Origin: DATIRA01 sp964553405
Lineage (GTDB): Bacteria > Pseudomonadota > Gammaproteobacteria > Steroidobacterales > Steroidobacteraceae
DNA: 6,665 nt
Assembly (NCBI GenBank): GCA_964553405.1
Contig: CAZKLS010000137.1
Coordinates: 1 to 6,665, forward strand
Direction: 5' to 3'
Shown: in pieces, positions 1 through 5,419 of the stretch
Numbering within the stretch: position 1 is the first letter of the stretch
Layout of the letters: the number at the start of each line of letters is the position of its first letter
The notes under the pieces: generated by a model
The model's input: only the letters and a program-made list of their open reading frames with translations
Database searches by the model: none
What the model was told of the DNA's origin: nothing
Made by a program: the position numbers and the translations under genes

Positions 1-9
1 CTGCAATCC

Positions 10-85
<76 letters not shown>

Positions 86-120
86 CGTCGTCCCGTCAAT
101 CCCTCGCCCACCCCCCGCGA

Positions 121-194
<74 letters not shown>

Positions 195-245
195 GGAGTT
201 CACCCGCTTCCGACCGCGAGGCCGACGCCTCCCGCTCGCTTGATC

Positions 246-331
246 TGGTGGAGGGGGTAGGATTCGAACCTACGTAGGCATGAGCCGGCAGATTTACAGT
301 CTGCTCCCGTTGGCCGCTTGGGTACCCCTCC
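246..331 (-). tRNA. tRNA-Tyr (anticodon GTA)
   Basis: On the minus strand positions 331 to 246 form a class II tRNA with a long variable arm (stem GGC/GCC around TCAT). The acceptor stem is GGAGGGG/CCCCTCC, the anticodon stem and loop GCAGACTGTAAATCTGC give anticodon GTA, the T-arm is GTAGGTTCGAATCCTAC, the discriminator is A, and CCA is encoded at 246-248. It decodes both tyrosine codons. It is the first tRNA of the cluster; its 5' end is 24 bases past the murI stop codon, and a strong promoter lies directly upstream. Confidence 0.97.
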
Positions 332-349
332 GCGGACAGAGAGCCGCGT

Positions 350-378
350 ATTGTCTTAGGCTACCCGCCCGGTGTCAA
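350..378 (-). promoter_or_regulatory. Sigma-70 type promoter for the tRNA cluster, overlapping the end of murI
   Basis: On the minus strand there is a perfect -35 hexamer TTGACA (378-373), a 17-base spacer, and a -10 hexamer GACAAT (355-350; 4 of 6 consensus bases). Transcription would start near 343, about a dozen bases before the tRNA-Tyr 5' end. The bases just after the -10 are G+C rich (ACGCGGC), a discriminator type associated with stringent control of stable RNA promoters. The -35 is inside the last murI codons (Val-Asp-Thr) and the spacer contains the murI stop. Hexamers and spacing are seen directly; activity and stringent control are inferred. Confidence 0.75.
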
Positions 379-1282
379 CGGGCGTCGCAGGCTGGTCGGG
401 CGGTCCGGCCCCGGCCGGGCCCAGATCCACGATTTCGACCTCGCCCGGGGCCAGGTCCCGGCCGAGGAACGTGCCGCCGACCCGGGCGAAGCGCTCGGCG
501 CCGTCCGTGGCGAGCAGGCGCACCGCCCCCCGGCCGGGGCGCCCGGACCGCAGTCCCCGCTGTTCGAGGACCCCGACCAGGGCCCGAGCGGTCGTCCATG
601 CGGAGTCCACGATCCGGACCTGCTCCCCGAGCACGCCGGCGATCGCCGGTGCCAGCACCGGGAAATGGGTACAGCCGAGCACCAGCGTGTCCGGCGGGGG
701 CGCCCCGGCTGCCGCGTCGAACAGCGGCTCGAGATAGTGCCGGACGACACCCTCGACCACCGGACCTTCGACCCAGCCCTCTTCCGCCAGCGCAACGAAG
801 AGCGGACAGGCCAAGGACACGACCCGCGCCCCGGGGCGGACGCGCTGGATCGCCGCCTCGTAGGCGCGACCCCTAACCGTGCTCTCGGTGGCGATCACGG
901 CGATGCTGCCGGAGCGGCTCGCCGCGCCGGCGGCCTCGGCGCCCGGCTCGACCACGCCGAGCACCGGCAGCGGCGCGAACTCGGCACGCAACGCCTCGAG
1001 CGCGACGGCCGAGGCCGTGTTGCAGGCCACGACCAGTCCCTTCACTCCGCGCTCGCGCAGCTGCGCGGCCGCCTGCAGCGAATAGCGCCGGATCGAGTCG
1101 GGGCTCTTGGTGCCGTACGGCAGTCTCGCCGTGTCACCGAGGTACAGAAAATCCTCCTCTGGCAACGCGAGCTCGAGCTCGCGCAGCACGGTGAGACCAC
1201 CGACGCCCGAGTCGAAGACGCCGACCGGCAGGCCTGCCGCCGGCCGCTGCGCAGAGTGTGCGATGTCGGAAACGGGGTTCAT
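356..1282 (-). CDS. murI: Glutamate racemase
   Basis: This 308-residue cytosolic enzyme interconverts L- and D-glutamate without a cofactor and supplies D-glutamate for peptidoglycan synthesis. All family landmarks are visible: GVFDSGVGGLTVLRE at residues 21-35 with the catalytic-site Asp24-Ser25, the first catalytic cysteine in ACNTASA (Cys87), the acidic patch LAEEGW (Glu167/Glu168), and the second catalytic cysteine with the partner histidine in GCTHFP (Cys204, His206). The start at 1282 is chosen because conserved sequence begins about 18 residues later. The frame stays open upstream to 1465, but that extension does not look like MurI and runs into the divergent PilZ gene. No strong ribosome binding site is seen. 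The C-terminal 25 or so residues are Pro/Gly/Ala-rich and longer than in many MurI proteins. The gene points into the tRNA cluster. Confidence 0.95.
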   Translation of the reverse strand: MNPVSDIAHSAQRPAAGLPVGVFDSGVGGLTVLRELELALPEEDFLYLGDTARLPYGTKSPDSIRRYSLQAAAQLRERGVKGLVVACNTASAVALEALRAEFAPLPVLGVVEPGAEAAGAASRSGSIAVIATESTVRGRAYEAAIQRVRPGARVVSLACPLFVALAEEGWVEGPVVEGVVRHYLEPLFDAAAGAPPPDTLVLGCTHFPVLAPAIAGVLGEQVRIVDSAWTTARALVGVLEQRGLRSGRPGRGAVRLLATDGAERFARVGGTFLGRDLAPGEVEIVDLGPAGAGPPDQPATPVDTGRVA

Positions 1283-1343
1283 CGGCGGGCGCCAGCATAA
1301 CCGAGCCCGGGAAGCCACATGACATAACTGGATACTTTGCAAA

Positions 1344-1364
1344 CGCGGTATTCCATGTTCCGCG
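1344..1364. promoter_or_regulatory. Dyad CGCGG-N11-CCGCG in the murI/PilZ divergent intergenic region
   Basis: The arms CGCGG (1344-1348) and CCGCG (1360-1364) are exact reverse complements separated by 11 bases. The dyad sits in the AT-richer part of the 145-base divergent region and would cover the -35 side of the candidate PilZ promoter. A second, imperfect dyad, TGGATAC (1329-1335) with GTATTCCA (1348-1355), overlaps it. This could be an operator, but five-base arms in GC-rich DNA can arise by chance. Confidence 0.2.
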
Positions 1365-1378
1365 ACAGCGTGCATAAT
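1351..1378 (+). promoter_or_regulatory. Candidate promoter for the PilZ-domain gene
   Basis: A -10-like CATAAT (1373-1378, 5 of 6 consensus bases) lies 16 bases after a weak -35-like TTCCAT (1351-1356) in the least GC-rich stretch of the window. Transcription would start near 1385, about 43 bases before the preferred GTG start at 1428 and only about 7 bases before the alternative GTG at 1392. This is one reason for choosing the inner start. The -35 match is poor, so the call is tentative. Confidence 0.3.
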
Positions 1379-1427
1379 TGACCCCGGGCCGGTGATACGG
1401 TCTGCGGTGACCCAGAAGCGCTGCGCA

Positions 1428-1700
1428 GTGGAAAGAAGACTTACAACAAGACATCGTGCGCGCACCAGCGTCTACGTGCTGCTCCCGGGGAGGAAGCGAC
1501 GGCTCTGTCGCGCGAGCAACCTGAGCGCGACCGGCGTGTTCCTCGAGACGGGCGGCATGGGCCTGCGCATGGGGCAGACCGTCGAGATCGCATTCGCGAT
1601 CAAGCTCGGCGTAGTGACGAAGATCCACCGTCGCACGGCCGTCGTCGCGCACATTTCCAGGGGCGGCACCGGGCTGATGATGGAGAGTCACGGCGGCTGA
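1428..1700 (+). CDS. Small PilZ-domain protein, putative cyclic-di-GMP binder
   Basis: This 90-residue protein is essentially one PilZ domain. Both c-di-GMP contact motifs are intact: RxxxR as RHRAR (residues 8-12) and [D/N]xSxxG as NLSATG (31-36), followed by the usual beta strand GVFLET and a later VEIAFAI strand. The family binds cyclic-di-GMP through these motifs and acts as an effector on partner proteins. There is no signal peptide, membrane segment or second domain, so it should be cytosolic and may act in trans. The GTG at 1428 is preferred because it gives an N-terminus starting MERR, typical for short PilZ proteins, with AGAAG nine bases upstream. A GTG at 1392 would add 12 residues. 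It is divergent from murI and co-directional with the ATPase operon 140 bases downstream. Its target cannot be told from the sequence. Confidence 0.8.
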   Translation: MERRLTTRHRARTSVYVLLPGRKRRLCRASNLSATGVFLETGGMGLRMGQTVEIAFAIKLGVVTKIHRRTAVVAHISRGGTGLMMESHGG

Positions 1701-1709
1701 CGCGGCGCT

Positions 1710-1724
1710 GCGGGAACTGCCCGC
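1710..1724 (+). other. Short hairpin just after the PilZ gene
   Basis: GCGGG (1710-1714) and CCCGC (1720-1724) form a 5-bp perfect inverted repeat around the 5-base loop AACTG, nine bases after the PilZ stop codon. It is not followed by a T-run, so it is not a canonical intrinsic terminator. It may stabilise the mRNA end or be incidental in GC-rich DNA. Confidence 0.3.
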
Positions 1725-1760
1725 CCGGTAAGGGATTCTGCTGATTCGGATCGTCTTCGC

Positions 1761-1785
1761 CCGCCCGTATTTTGGGTCCGGGCGG
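1761..1785 (+). other. Hairpin in the PilZ-ATPase intergenic gap
   Basis: CCGCCCG (1761-1767) and CGGGCGG (1779-1785) are exact reverse complements (7 bp) around an 11-base loop, TATTTTGGGTC. No T-tract follows on either strand. It could be a leader hairpin of the ATPase operon or a weak terminator. No convincing promoter for the operon was found in 1701-1840, so readthrough from the PilZ transcript remains possible. Confidence 0.3.
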
Positions 1786-1829
1786 CCCGTGTGGTTGCAG
1801 TGGAATATTGCGCGGCCGCCGCAGACGAC

Positions 1830-1835
1830 GGTGGA
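1830..1835 (+). promoter_or_regulatory. Ribosome binding site deciding the start of the first ATPase gene
   Basis: GGTGGA ends five bases before the ATG at 1841 and resembles the AGGAGG consensus. It supports 1841 over an in-frame ATG at 1772, whose extra 23 residues are an Arg/Gly-rich low-complexity stretch read from intergenic DNA. Confidence 0.5.
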
Positions 1836-1840
1836 TCCGC

Positions 1841-2179
1841 ATGGCAGCCGGCAAGCCTGACACCGATACGGTCGTAGCGATCAACCGCGTGCTCGCAGCG
1901 GAGCGCGAGCTGGCGGACGCCGTGAGCGCGGCGGATCGCGAGGCGCAGCAGATCCTCGAGGAGGCGCGGGCCAGGCGACGCCGGATCCTCGAGCGCGCCA
2001 GGCAACGCGCCTCGCGCATGCATGCCCACGCGGCGGTGGAACTCGAGCGAGCCCTGGCCGAACTCGAAGCGACCGGCAACACGGAGCACGACGACGAAGG
2101 CGGAGCGGACGCTGCACTGGCGCGGGCCGTGCAGACGCTGGCCCGGCGGTTGTCGTCCGCGGACGATGCAGGGCGCTGA
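1841..2179 (+). CDS. V/A-type ATPase peripheral stalk subunit, AhaH/G-like
   Basis: This 112-residue hydrophilic protein is almost all helix. Residues about 10-75 are an uninterrupted Ala/Glu/Arg-rich coiled coil (for example EAQQILEEARARRRRILERA) with no Pro or Gly, and the C-terminus is a short amphipathic segment (ALARAVQTLARRL). This is the size and composition of the archaeal AhaH / Enterococcus NtpF / Thermus G subunit, which pairs with subunit E to form the peripheral stalk that holds the A3B3 head against subunit I. It is the first gene of the operon, the place ahaH/ntpF takes in known V/A-ATPase operons. It overlaps the next gene by 14 bases. Coiled-coil composition alone is not diagnostic; the operon position carries much of the call. 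Confidence 0.72.
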   Translation: MAAGKPDTDTVVAINRVLAAERELADAVSAADREAQQILEEARARRRRILERARQRASRMHAHAAVELERALAELEATGNTEHDDEGGADAALARAVQTLARRLSSADDAGR

Positions 2180-2936
2180 CCTGTCATTCGCGTTCTCGCA
2201 GCCACGACTCCAGTCGCGGTTCGGCGGGCGCCCGGCTGCAGCCGACTGGCGGCGACTCGAAGCGATCCAGGACACCGGCGTACGCCTGCAGGCGATTCGG
2301 GAGGGTGCTTTCGGTTCCTGGGTGAGCGGCCTCGGCGCCGCGTCCTCTGTAGAGCAGATCGAGCGGCGCCTTCGCGAGGGCTGGATGCAGACCGTCGACG
2401 AAGTGGCCGGCTGGCAACCCCGCCGATGGCAGGCCGCAATGCGCTGGCTCGGCTGGCTTCCGTACCTGCCGGCGCTGCAGAAACTCGCGCGCGGCGGCCG
2501 GCCCCGCCACTGGATGCGCAACGATCCGGTTCTGGCCGGGATCGTGGCAGGGGATCCGCGCGAGCGCCGGGGAAAGCTCGAGGGCACGCCGCTCGAGCCA
2601 TTGATCTCGGGATTCGACGAGCAGGTGGACGTCGCGGGCGCCTGGACGCGTCATTGGCGCTCGCTGTGGCCGGACCCGTCGCGCGACACGCCGCTGCTCG
2701 GGCTCGAGGGCGCTTTCCGCGAGCACCTCAAGCGTCTTGCAGACCTGCCCGAGACGAGCGGATCGGAGCAGGAGCTGTCGAGACTGGAAGGCCTGCTGCG
2801 ACGGAGCTTCCGCCACCATCCGCTGTCGGCGGTCGCATGCACGGCCTACCTCGGCCTGCTGGCACTCGATGCGCTCAGGCTGCGGGGCGCGCTCGTCACC
2901 GGTGCGCTGCGCGAGCGCGGGAGCGTGGCCAGATGA
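2166..2936 (+). CDS. Putative divergent V/A-type ATPase subunit C (d)-like protein
   Basis: I do not recognise a clear family signature in this 256-residue protein. It is soluble, predicted mostly helical, rich in Arg and Leu, and has 11 tryptophans, many near the middle (GWQPRRWQ, RWLGWLPYLP, RHWM, RHWRSLWP). It sits inside the V/A-ATPase operon, overlapping the stalk gene before it by 14 bases and subunit I after it by the ATGA type overlap, so a role in the complex is very likely. No canonical subunit C (normally about 320-360 residues, all-helical, linking the central stalk to the c-ring) is encoded between E and F or elsewhere in the window. A shortened, divergent subunit C is therefore the best inference. 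It could instead be a lineage-specific assembly factor, with subunit C encoded after A. The ATG at 2166 has no obvious ribosome binding site and may rely on coupling. Confidence 0.5.
   Translation: MQGADLSFAFSQPRLQSRFGGRPAAADWRRLEAIQDTGVRLQAIREGAFGSWVSGLGAASSVEQIERRLREGWMQTVDEVAGWQPRRWQAAMRWLGWLPYLPALQKLARGGRPRHWMRNDPVLAGIVAGDPRERRGKLEGTPLEPLISGFDEQVDVAGAWTRHWRSLWPDPSRDTPLLGLEGAFREHLKRLADLPETSGSEQELSRLEGLLRRSFRHHPLSAVACTAYLGLLALDALRLRGALVTGALRERGSVAR
2919..2923 (+). promoter_or_regulatory. Ribosome binding site for subunit I
   Basis: GGGAG ends nine bases before the first of two tandem ATG codons (2933 and 2936). Together with the ATGA overlap with the preceding stop, it supports a start at 2933 rather than the much longer open frame that begins at 2426, which is an out-of-frame reading of the C-like gene. 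Confidence 0.5.
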
Positions 2937-4771
2937 TGCTGAGGCCGGCGCCGGCGAGCTGGTTCGAGCTGCTGACCTCGCGCGAGGAACTCGGCGCGGT
3001 GCTGGACTGCCTCGCGACCGCGGGATCCGTCCAGCTGCAGGCCTACAGCCGCTCTGAGTCGCGGCTGCCGCTGCCGGATCTGCGCAATACGCTCACCGAC
3101 TACGAGACGCTCGCGAAGCGCTACGGGCCCTACTGGCCGGCGGCGAAGATGCGGCCGCCGACGGCCGCTCACCCGATCATCGAGGTCCCGCGCGAGGCCT
3201 GCGAGCGCCTGAAGTCCTGGGCGCGGGCCGCAGACCCGCTGATCGCGGAAATCGAGTCCATCGGCTCCTCGCGCGAGGAGATCGATCTGCTCGCGCAACT
3301 GGCGGCGAGCGGGGCCGGAGAGCTGCCGCGGCTCGATCACTTCGCGGGCGCCGGCCCGGTACTGGCCGGACGCCTCTACGTCTGCGACGCGAAGGAGCCG
3401 CCCCAGGCATTGCCTCCTTCGGTGATGTCTCAGCAGATTCCGGCACAGAAAGTGACGTTCGTGCTCGCGATCGGGCCGCACGAGCAGATTTCCGAGCTCG
3501 ACCAGTCCATGGCTGCGCGGAAGGCAAGGGTGCTGGAGCTGCCAGCGGAGATGCCGGCCGAGCCCGGGAAGCTCGCCGGCTTCCTCGCGCAGCGGCGGGA
3601 GTCGCTGGATGCGCGGGAGGCGCGGGCGCGCGAGGAACTCGCCGGGCTCAACGACTCACATGAAGTCGCAGACGCGCTCGGCGACCTGGCGCTGGCCTCG
3701 TGGCTCGTCGCCCACGTGCCCGAGCTTCCGGTGACGGAGCATTTCGCCTGGGTCACCGGCTGGTGCTCGGACCCCGACGACACGAAACTCGGCGCGGCGC
3801 TCGACGGCCGCGGCCTGCACTACCTGCTGCGCTTCACCGAGGCACCAGAGGGCGAGATCGCACCGACCGTGCTGCACAACCCGCTCTGGGCCCGCCCGTT
3901 CGAGGTCTTCTCCGGGCTGATGGGCGTCCCGGGCACGCGGGAGGCGGACCCGACCTTCGTCGTGGCATTGCTCGCCCCGCTGATGTTCGGCTACATGTTC
4001 GGCGACGTCGCGCAGGGCCTTGCGCTGATCGCGATCGGCCTGCTGCTGCGCCGCAAGCTGCCGGCGCTGAAGCTGCTGGTTCCGGGCGGGGCCGTCGCGG
4101 TCGTGTTCGGTTTCGCCTTCGGCAGCGTACTCGCGCGCGAGGACCTGATCCCGGCGTTCTGGCTGCATCCGCTCGAGGAACCGCTGGTGGTGCTCGGGAC
4201 GGCGCTCGGCTTCGGTGCCGTCGTGATCACGCTGGGGCTGCTGCTCGATGCGCTGCAGCACCACTGGCGCGGCGAGGGTCGCAAGTGGCTCGCCAGCGAC
4301 GCGGGCCTGCTTTGCGCATATCTCGGGGTGCTGGGCGCCACGCAGGACGCGCGGGCGCTCTGGGCGCTGCCGCTCGGCATCGCCTGGGTCGTCGGCGGCG
4401 CGGCCATCGTCGCGGGCAAGCAGGCGCTGGTCGCGGCCGGTCAGGCGGCCGGCGAGCTGATCGAACGCATCCTCCAGCTCGCGGTCAACACGATTTCATT
4501 TGTCCGGGTCGGCGCCTTCGCGCTGGCGCACGCGGGGCTTTGCACCGCCGTCGTCGGCATCGCCGAGGCCGCCGGGCCAGGCTACTGGCCGGTGCTGATA
4601 CTCGGCAACGCCGTGATCGTCGCGCTGGAAGGCCTGGTCGTCGGGATCCAGACGACCCGCCTGATCCTGTTCGAGTTCTTCATCCGGTTCCTGTCGGCAC
4701 AGGGGCGGCGCTTCGAGCCGCTGCCGCCGCCGACCGGCACGAGTATTCCGACCTCCGGGAGCACGCCATGA
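2933..4771 (+). CDS. atpI: V/A-type ATPase membrane subunit I (a subunit)
   Basis: This 612-residue protein is the static membrane subunit carrying the ion half-channels next to the c-ring. Residues 1 to about 305 are a soluble arm with helical stretches (for example 240-270), which binds the peripheral stalks. The family core starts at EIAPTVLHNPLWARPFE (308-324) and continues into the conserved MFGYMFGD (351-358). About eight hydrophobic segments follow to residue 590. The essential channel arginine is in NTISFVRVGAF (Arg525, matching yeast Vph1 Arg735), and the second conserved arginine is in GIQTTRLILFEFF (Arg576, matching Arg799), with Glu581 after it. Length is slightly under the usual 620-660. 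The start overlaps the previous stop by four bases and the stop overlaps atpK by four. The C-terminal tail is Pro/Ser/Thr-rich. Confidence 0.95.
   Translation: MMLRPAPASWFELLTSREELGAVLDCLATAGSVQLQAYSRSESRLPLPDLRNTLTDYETLAKRYGPYWPAAKMRPPTAAHPIIEVPREACERLKSWARAADPLIAEIESIGSSREEIDLLAQLAASGAGELPRLDHFAGAGPVLAGRLYVCDAKEPPQALPPSVMSQQIPAQKVTFVLAIGPHEQISELDQSMAARKARVLELPAEMPAEPGKLAGFLAQRRESLDAREARAREELAGLNDSHEVADALGDLALASWLVAHVPELPVTEHFAWVTGWCSDPDDTKLGAALDGRGLHYLLRFTEAPEGEIAPTVLHNPLWARPFEVFSGLMGVPGTREADPTFVVALLAPLMFGYMFGDVAQGLALIAIGLLLRRKLPALKLLVPGGAVAVVFGFAFGSVLAREDLIPAFWLHPLEEPLVVLGTALGFGAVVITLGLLLDALQHHWRGEGRKWLASDAGLLCAYLGVLGATQDARALWALPLGIAWVVGGAAIVAGKQALVAAGQAAGELIERILQLAVNTISFVRVGAFALAHAGLCTAVVGIAEAAGPGYWPVLILGNAVIVALEGLVVGIQTTRLILFEFFIRFLSAQGRRFEPLPPPTGTSIPTSGSTP
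4757..4761 (+). promoter_or_regulatory. Ribosome binding site for the proteolipid gene
   Basis: GGGAG ends six bases before the atpK ATG at 4768. It is the best-spaced site in the operon, fitting the need for many copies of the c-ring subunit per complex. Confidence 0.5.
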
Positions 4772-5118
4772 AAAGACCCGCTCGCTGGGCGCTCGCCGTC
4801 GCTGCAATGACGCTCATCACCGCCGCCATCGCCACCGCCGCGCTGGTGCTCGCCGGCCCGGCACTGGCGGCCGAGGCCGCAGGCCCGGCGCTCGACCCGG
4901 GCGTCCTGCGCTGGGGCTTCGCTTCGGCCGCCGCCTCGGCCGGACTCGCCGCGCTCGGCGCAGGCTATGCAGTCGCGCAGGTCGGCACGGCGGCGCTGGG
5001 CGCGCTGGCCGAGAAACCCGAGCTCTTCGGGCGAGTGCTGGTGATGGTCGGCCTCGCCGAAGGCATCGCGATCTACGGGCTGATCGTCTCGATACTGATC
5101 CTGAACCGCCTGGGCTGA
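4768..5118 (+). CDS. atpK: V/A-type ATPase proteolipid subunit K (c-ring subunit)
   Basis: This 116-residue membrane protein forms the rotor ring. The N-terminus has a basic start (MKRPAR) and a long Ala-rich hydrophobic segment ending PALA/AEA near residues 31-36, resembling a signal peptide with a likely cleavage after Ala34; Thermus subunit K has a similar leader. The mature part is one hairpin: helix 1 about 46-73, polar loop ALAEKPELFG (79-88), helix 2 about 89-112. The ion-binding carboxylate is Glu98 in GLAEGIAIYGL. A single hairpin with one glutamate resembles the Thermus and F-type kind, not the duplicated four-helix Enterococcus NtpK. The helix 2 motif is unusually F-type-like. By my alignment from memory, Enterococcus Na+ ligands Thr64, Gln65 and Gln110 correspond to Gly99, Ile100 and Val69 here, which favours H+ coupling. 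It overlaps atpI by four bases and ends one base before atpF. Confidence 0.92.
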   Translation: MKRPARWALAVAAMTLITAAIATAALVLAGPALAAEAAGPALDPGVLRWGFASAAASAGLAALGAGYAVAQVGTAALGALAEKPELFGRVLVMVGLAEGIAIYGLIVSILILNRLG

Positions 5119-5119
5119 G

Positions 5120-5419
5120 ATGGCACGCGTGGTCTACATCGGTGACGCAGTGACCGCGACGGGCTACCGGCTGGCCGGCGCCGAGACGCGCGTGCCCCCC
5201 GAGGGCGAGGTCGCCGAGGCGATCCGCGAAGCGCTTCGCGGCGAGGTGGACCTGGTGCTGCTGTCGCCCGTCCTCGCGCAGGCGCTGCCGGAGGCGGAAC
5301 TCGCGCAGGTCCTGGCCATGGAACATCCGCTCGTGACGCTGGTACCGGACTTGTTCGGTGACGCCCGTCCGCCCGACCTGAAGCGCCAAGTGCGCGCTGC
5401 GCTGGGGATCGAAGCATGA
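5120..5419 (+). CDS. atpF: V/A-type ATPase central stalk subunit F
   Basis: This 99-residue soluble protein has the usual length and pattern of archaeal/V-type subunit F (NtpG). It opens with VVYIGDAVTATGYRLAGAE (4-22), matching the family IGD...T..GFRLAG signature. Next come an acidic helix (EVAEAIREALRG), the strand VDLVLLSPVLA and the helical LAQVLAMEHPLVTLVPD, forming an alternating beta/alpha fold. Subunit F binds subunit D in the rotating central shaft and can regulate ATPase activity. The ATG lies one base after the atpK stop with no strong ribosome binding site, so translation is probably coupled to atpK. In most known operons F follows E and C; here it precedes E. Confidence 0.9.
   Translation: MARVVYIGDAVTATGYRLAGAETRVPPEGEVAEAIREALRGEVDLVLLSPVLAQALPEAELAQVLAMEHPLVTLVPDLFGDARPPDLKRQVRAALGIEA
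5404..5408 (+). promoter_or_regulatory. Ribosome binding site for subunit E
   Basis: GGGGA ends seven bases before the ATG at 5416, inside the last codons of atpF. It supports that start together with the ATGA overlap with the atpF stop. Confidence 0.4.

Noticed and set aside
1283..1345. Candidate -10 boxes for murI (TATGTC, TATGCT on the minus strand)
   Set aside because: None has a recognisable -35 at 16-18 bases, so no murI promoter is claimed.
1338..1356. Sigma-54-like element on the minus strand (TGG...TTTGCA) upstream of murI
   Set aside because: The GG-to-GC spacing is two bases longer than the -24/-12 class allows, and the -24 box lacks the GCAC part.
1283..1465. Upstream in-frame extension of murI to 1465
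   Set aside because: The extra 61 residues do not resemble glutamate racemase, cross the divergent promoter region and overlap the PilZ gene; 1282 gives a normal N-terminus.
1710..1785. Intrinsic terminator between PilZ and the ATPase operon
   Set aside because: Hairpins exist, but neither is followed by a T-run on either strand.
1600..2601. Minus-strand open frame of 333 codons opposite the start of the ATPase operon
   Set aside because: Arg/Ser/Ala-rich low complexity typical of antisense frames in GC-rich DNA, with no domain, and it conflicts with better-supported genes.
2426..2932. Long N-terminal extension of subunit I
   Set aside because: It is the third-position-GC shadow of the C-like gene, with Arg/Ala/Gly-rich low-complexity sequence; the true start has an ATGA overlap and a ribosome binding site at 2919.
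3700..4767. Plus-strand open frame running in front of atpK in the same frame
   Set aside because: Arg/Ala/Gly-rich shadow of subunit I; only the part from 4768 is a real gene.
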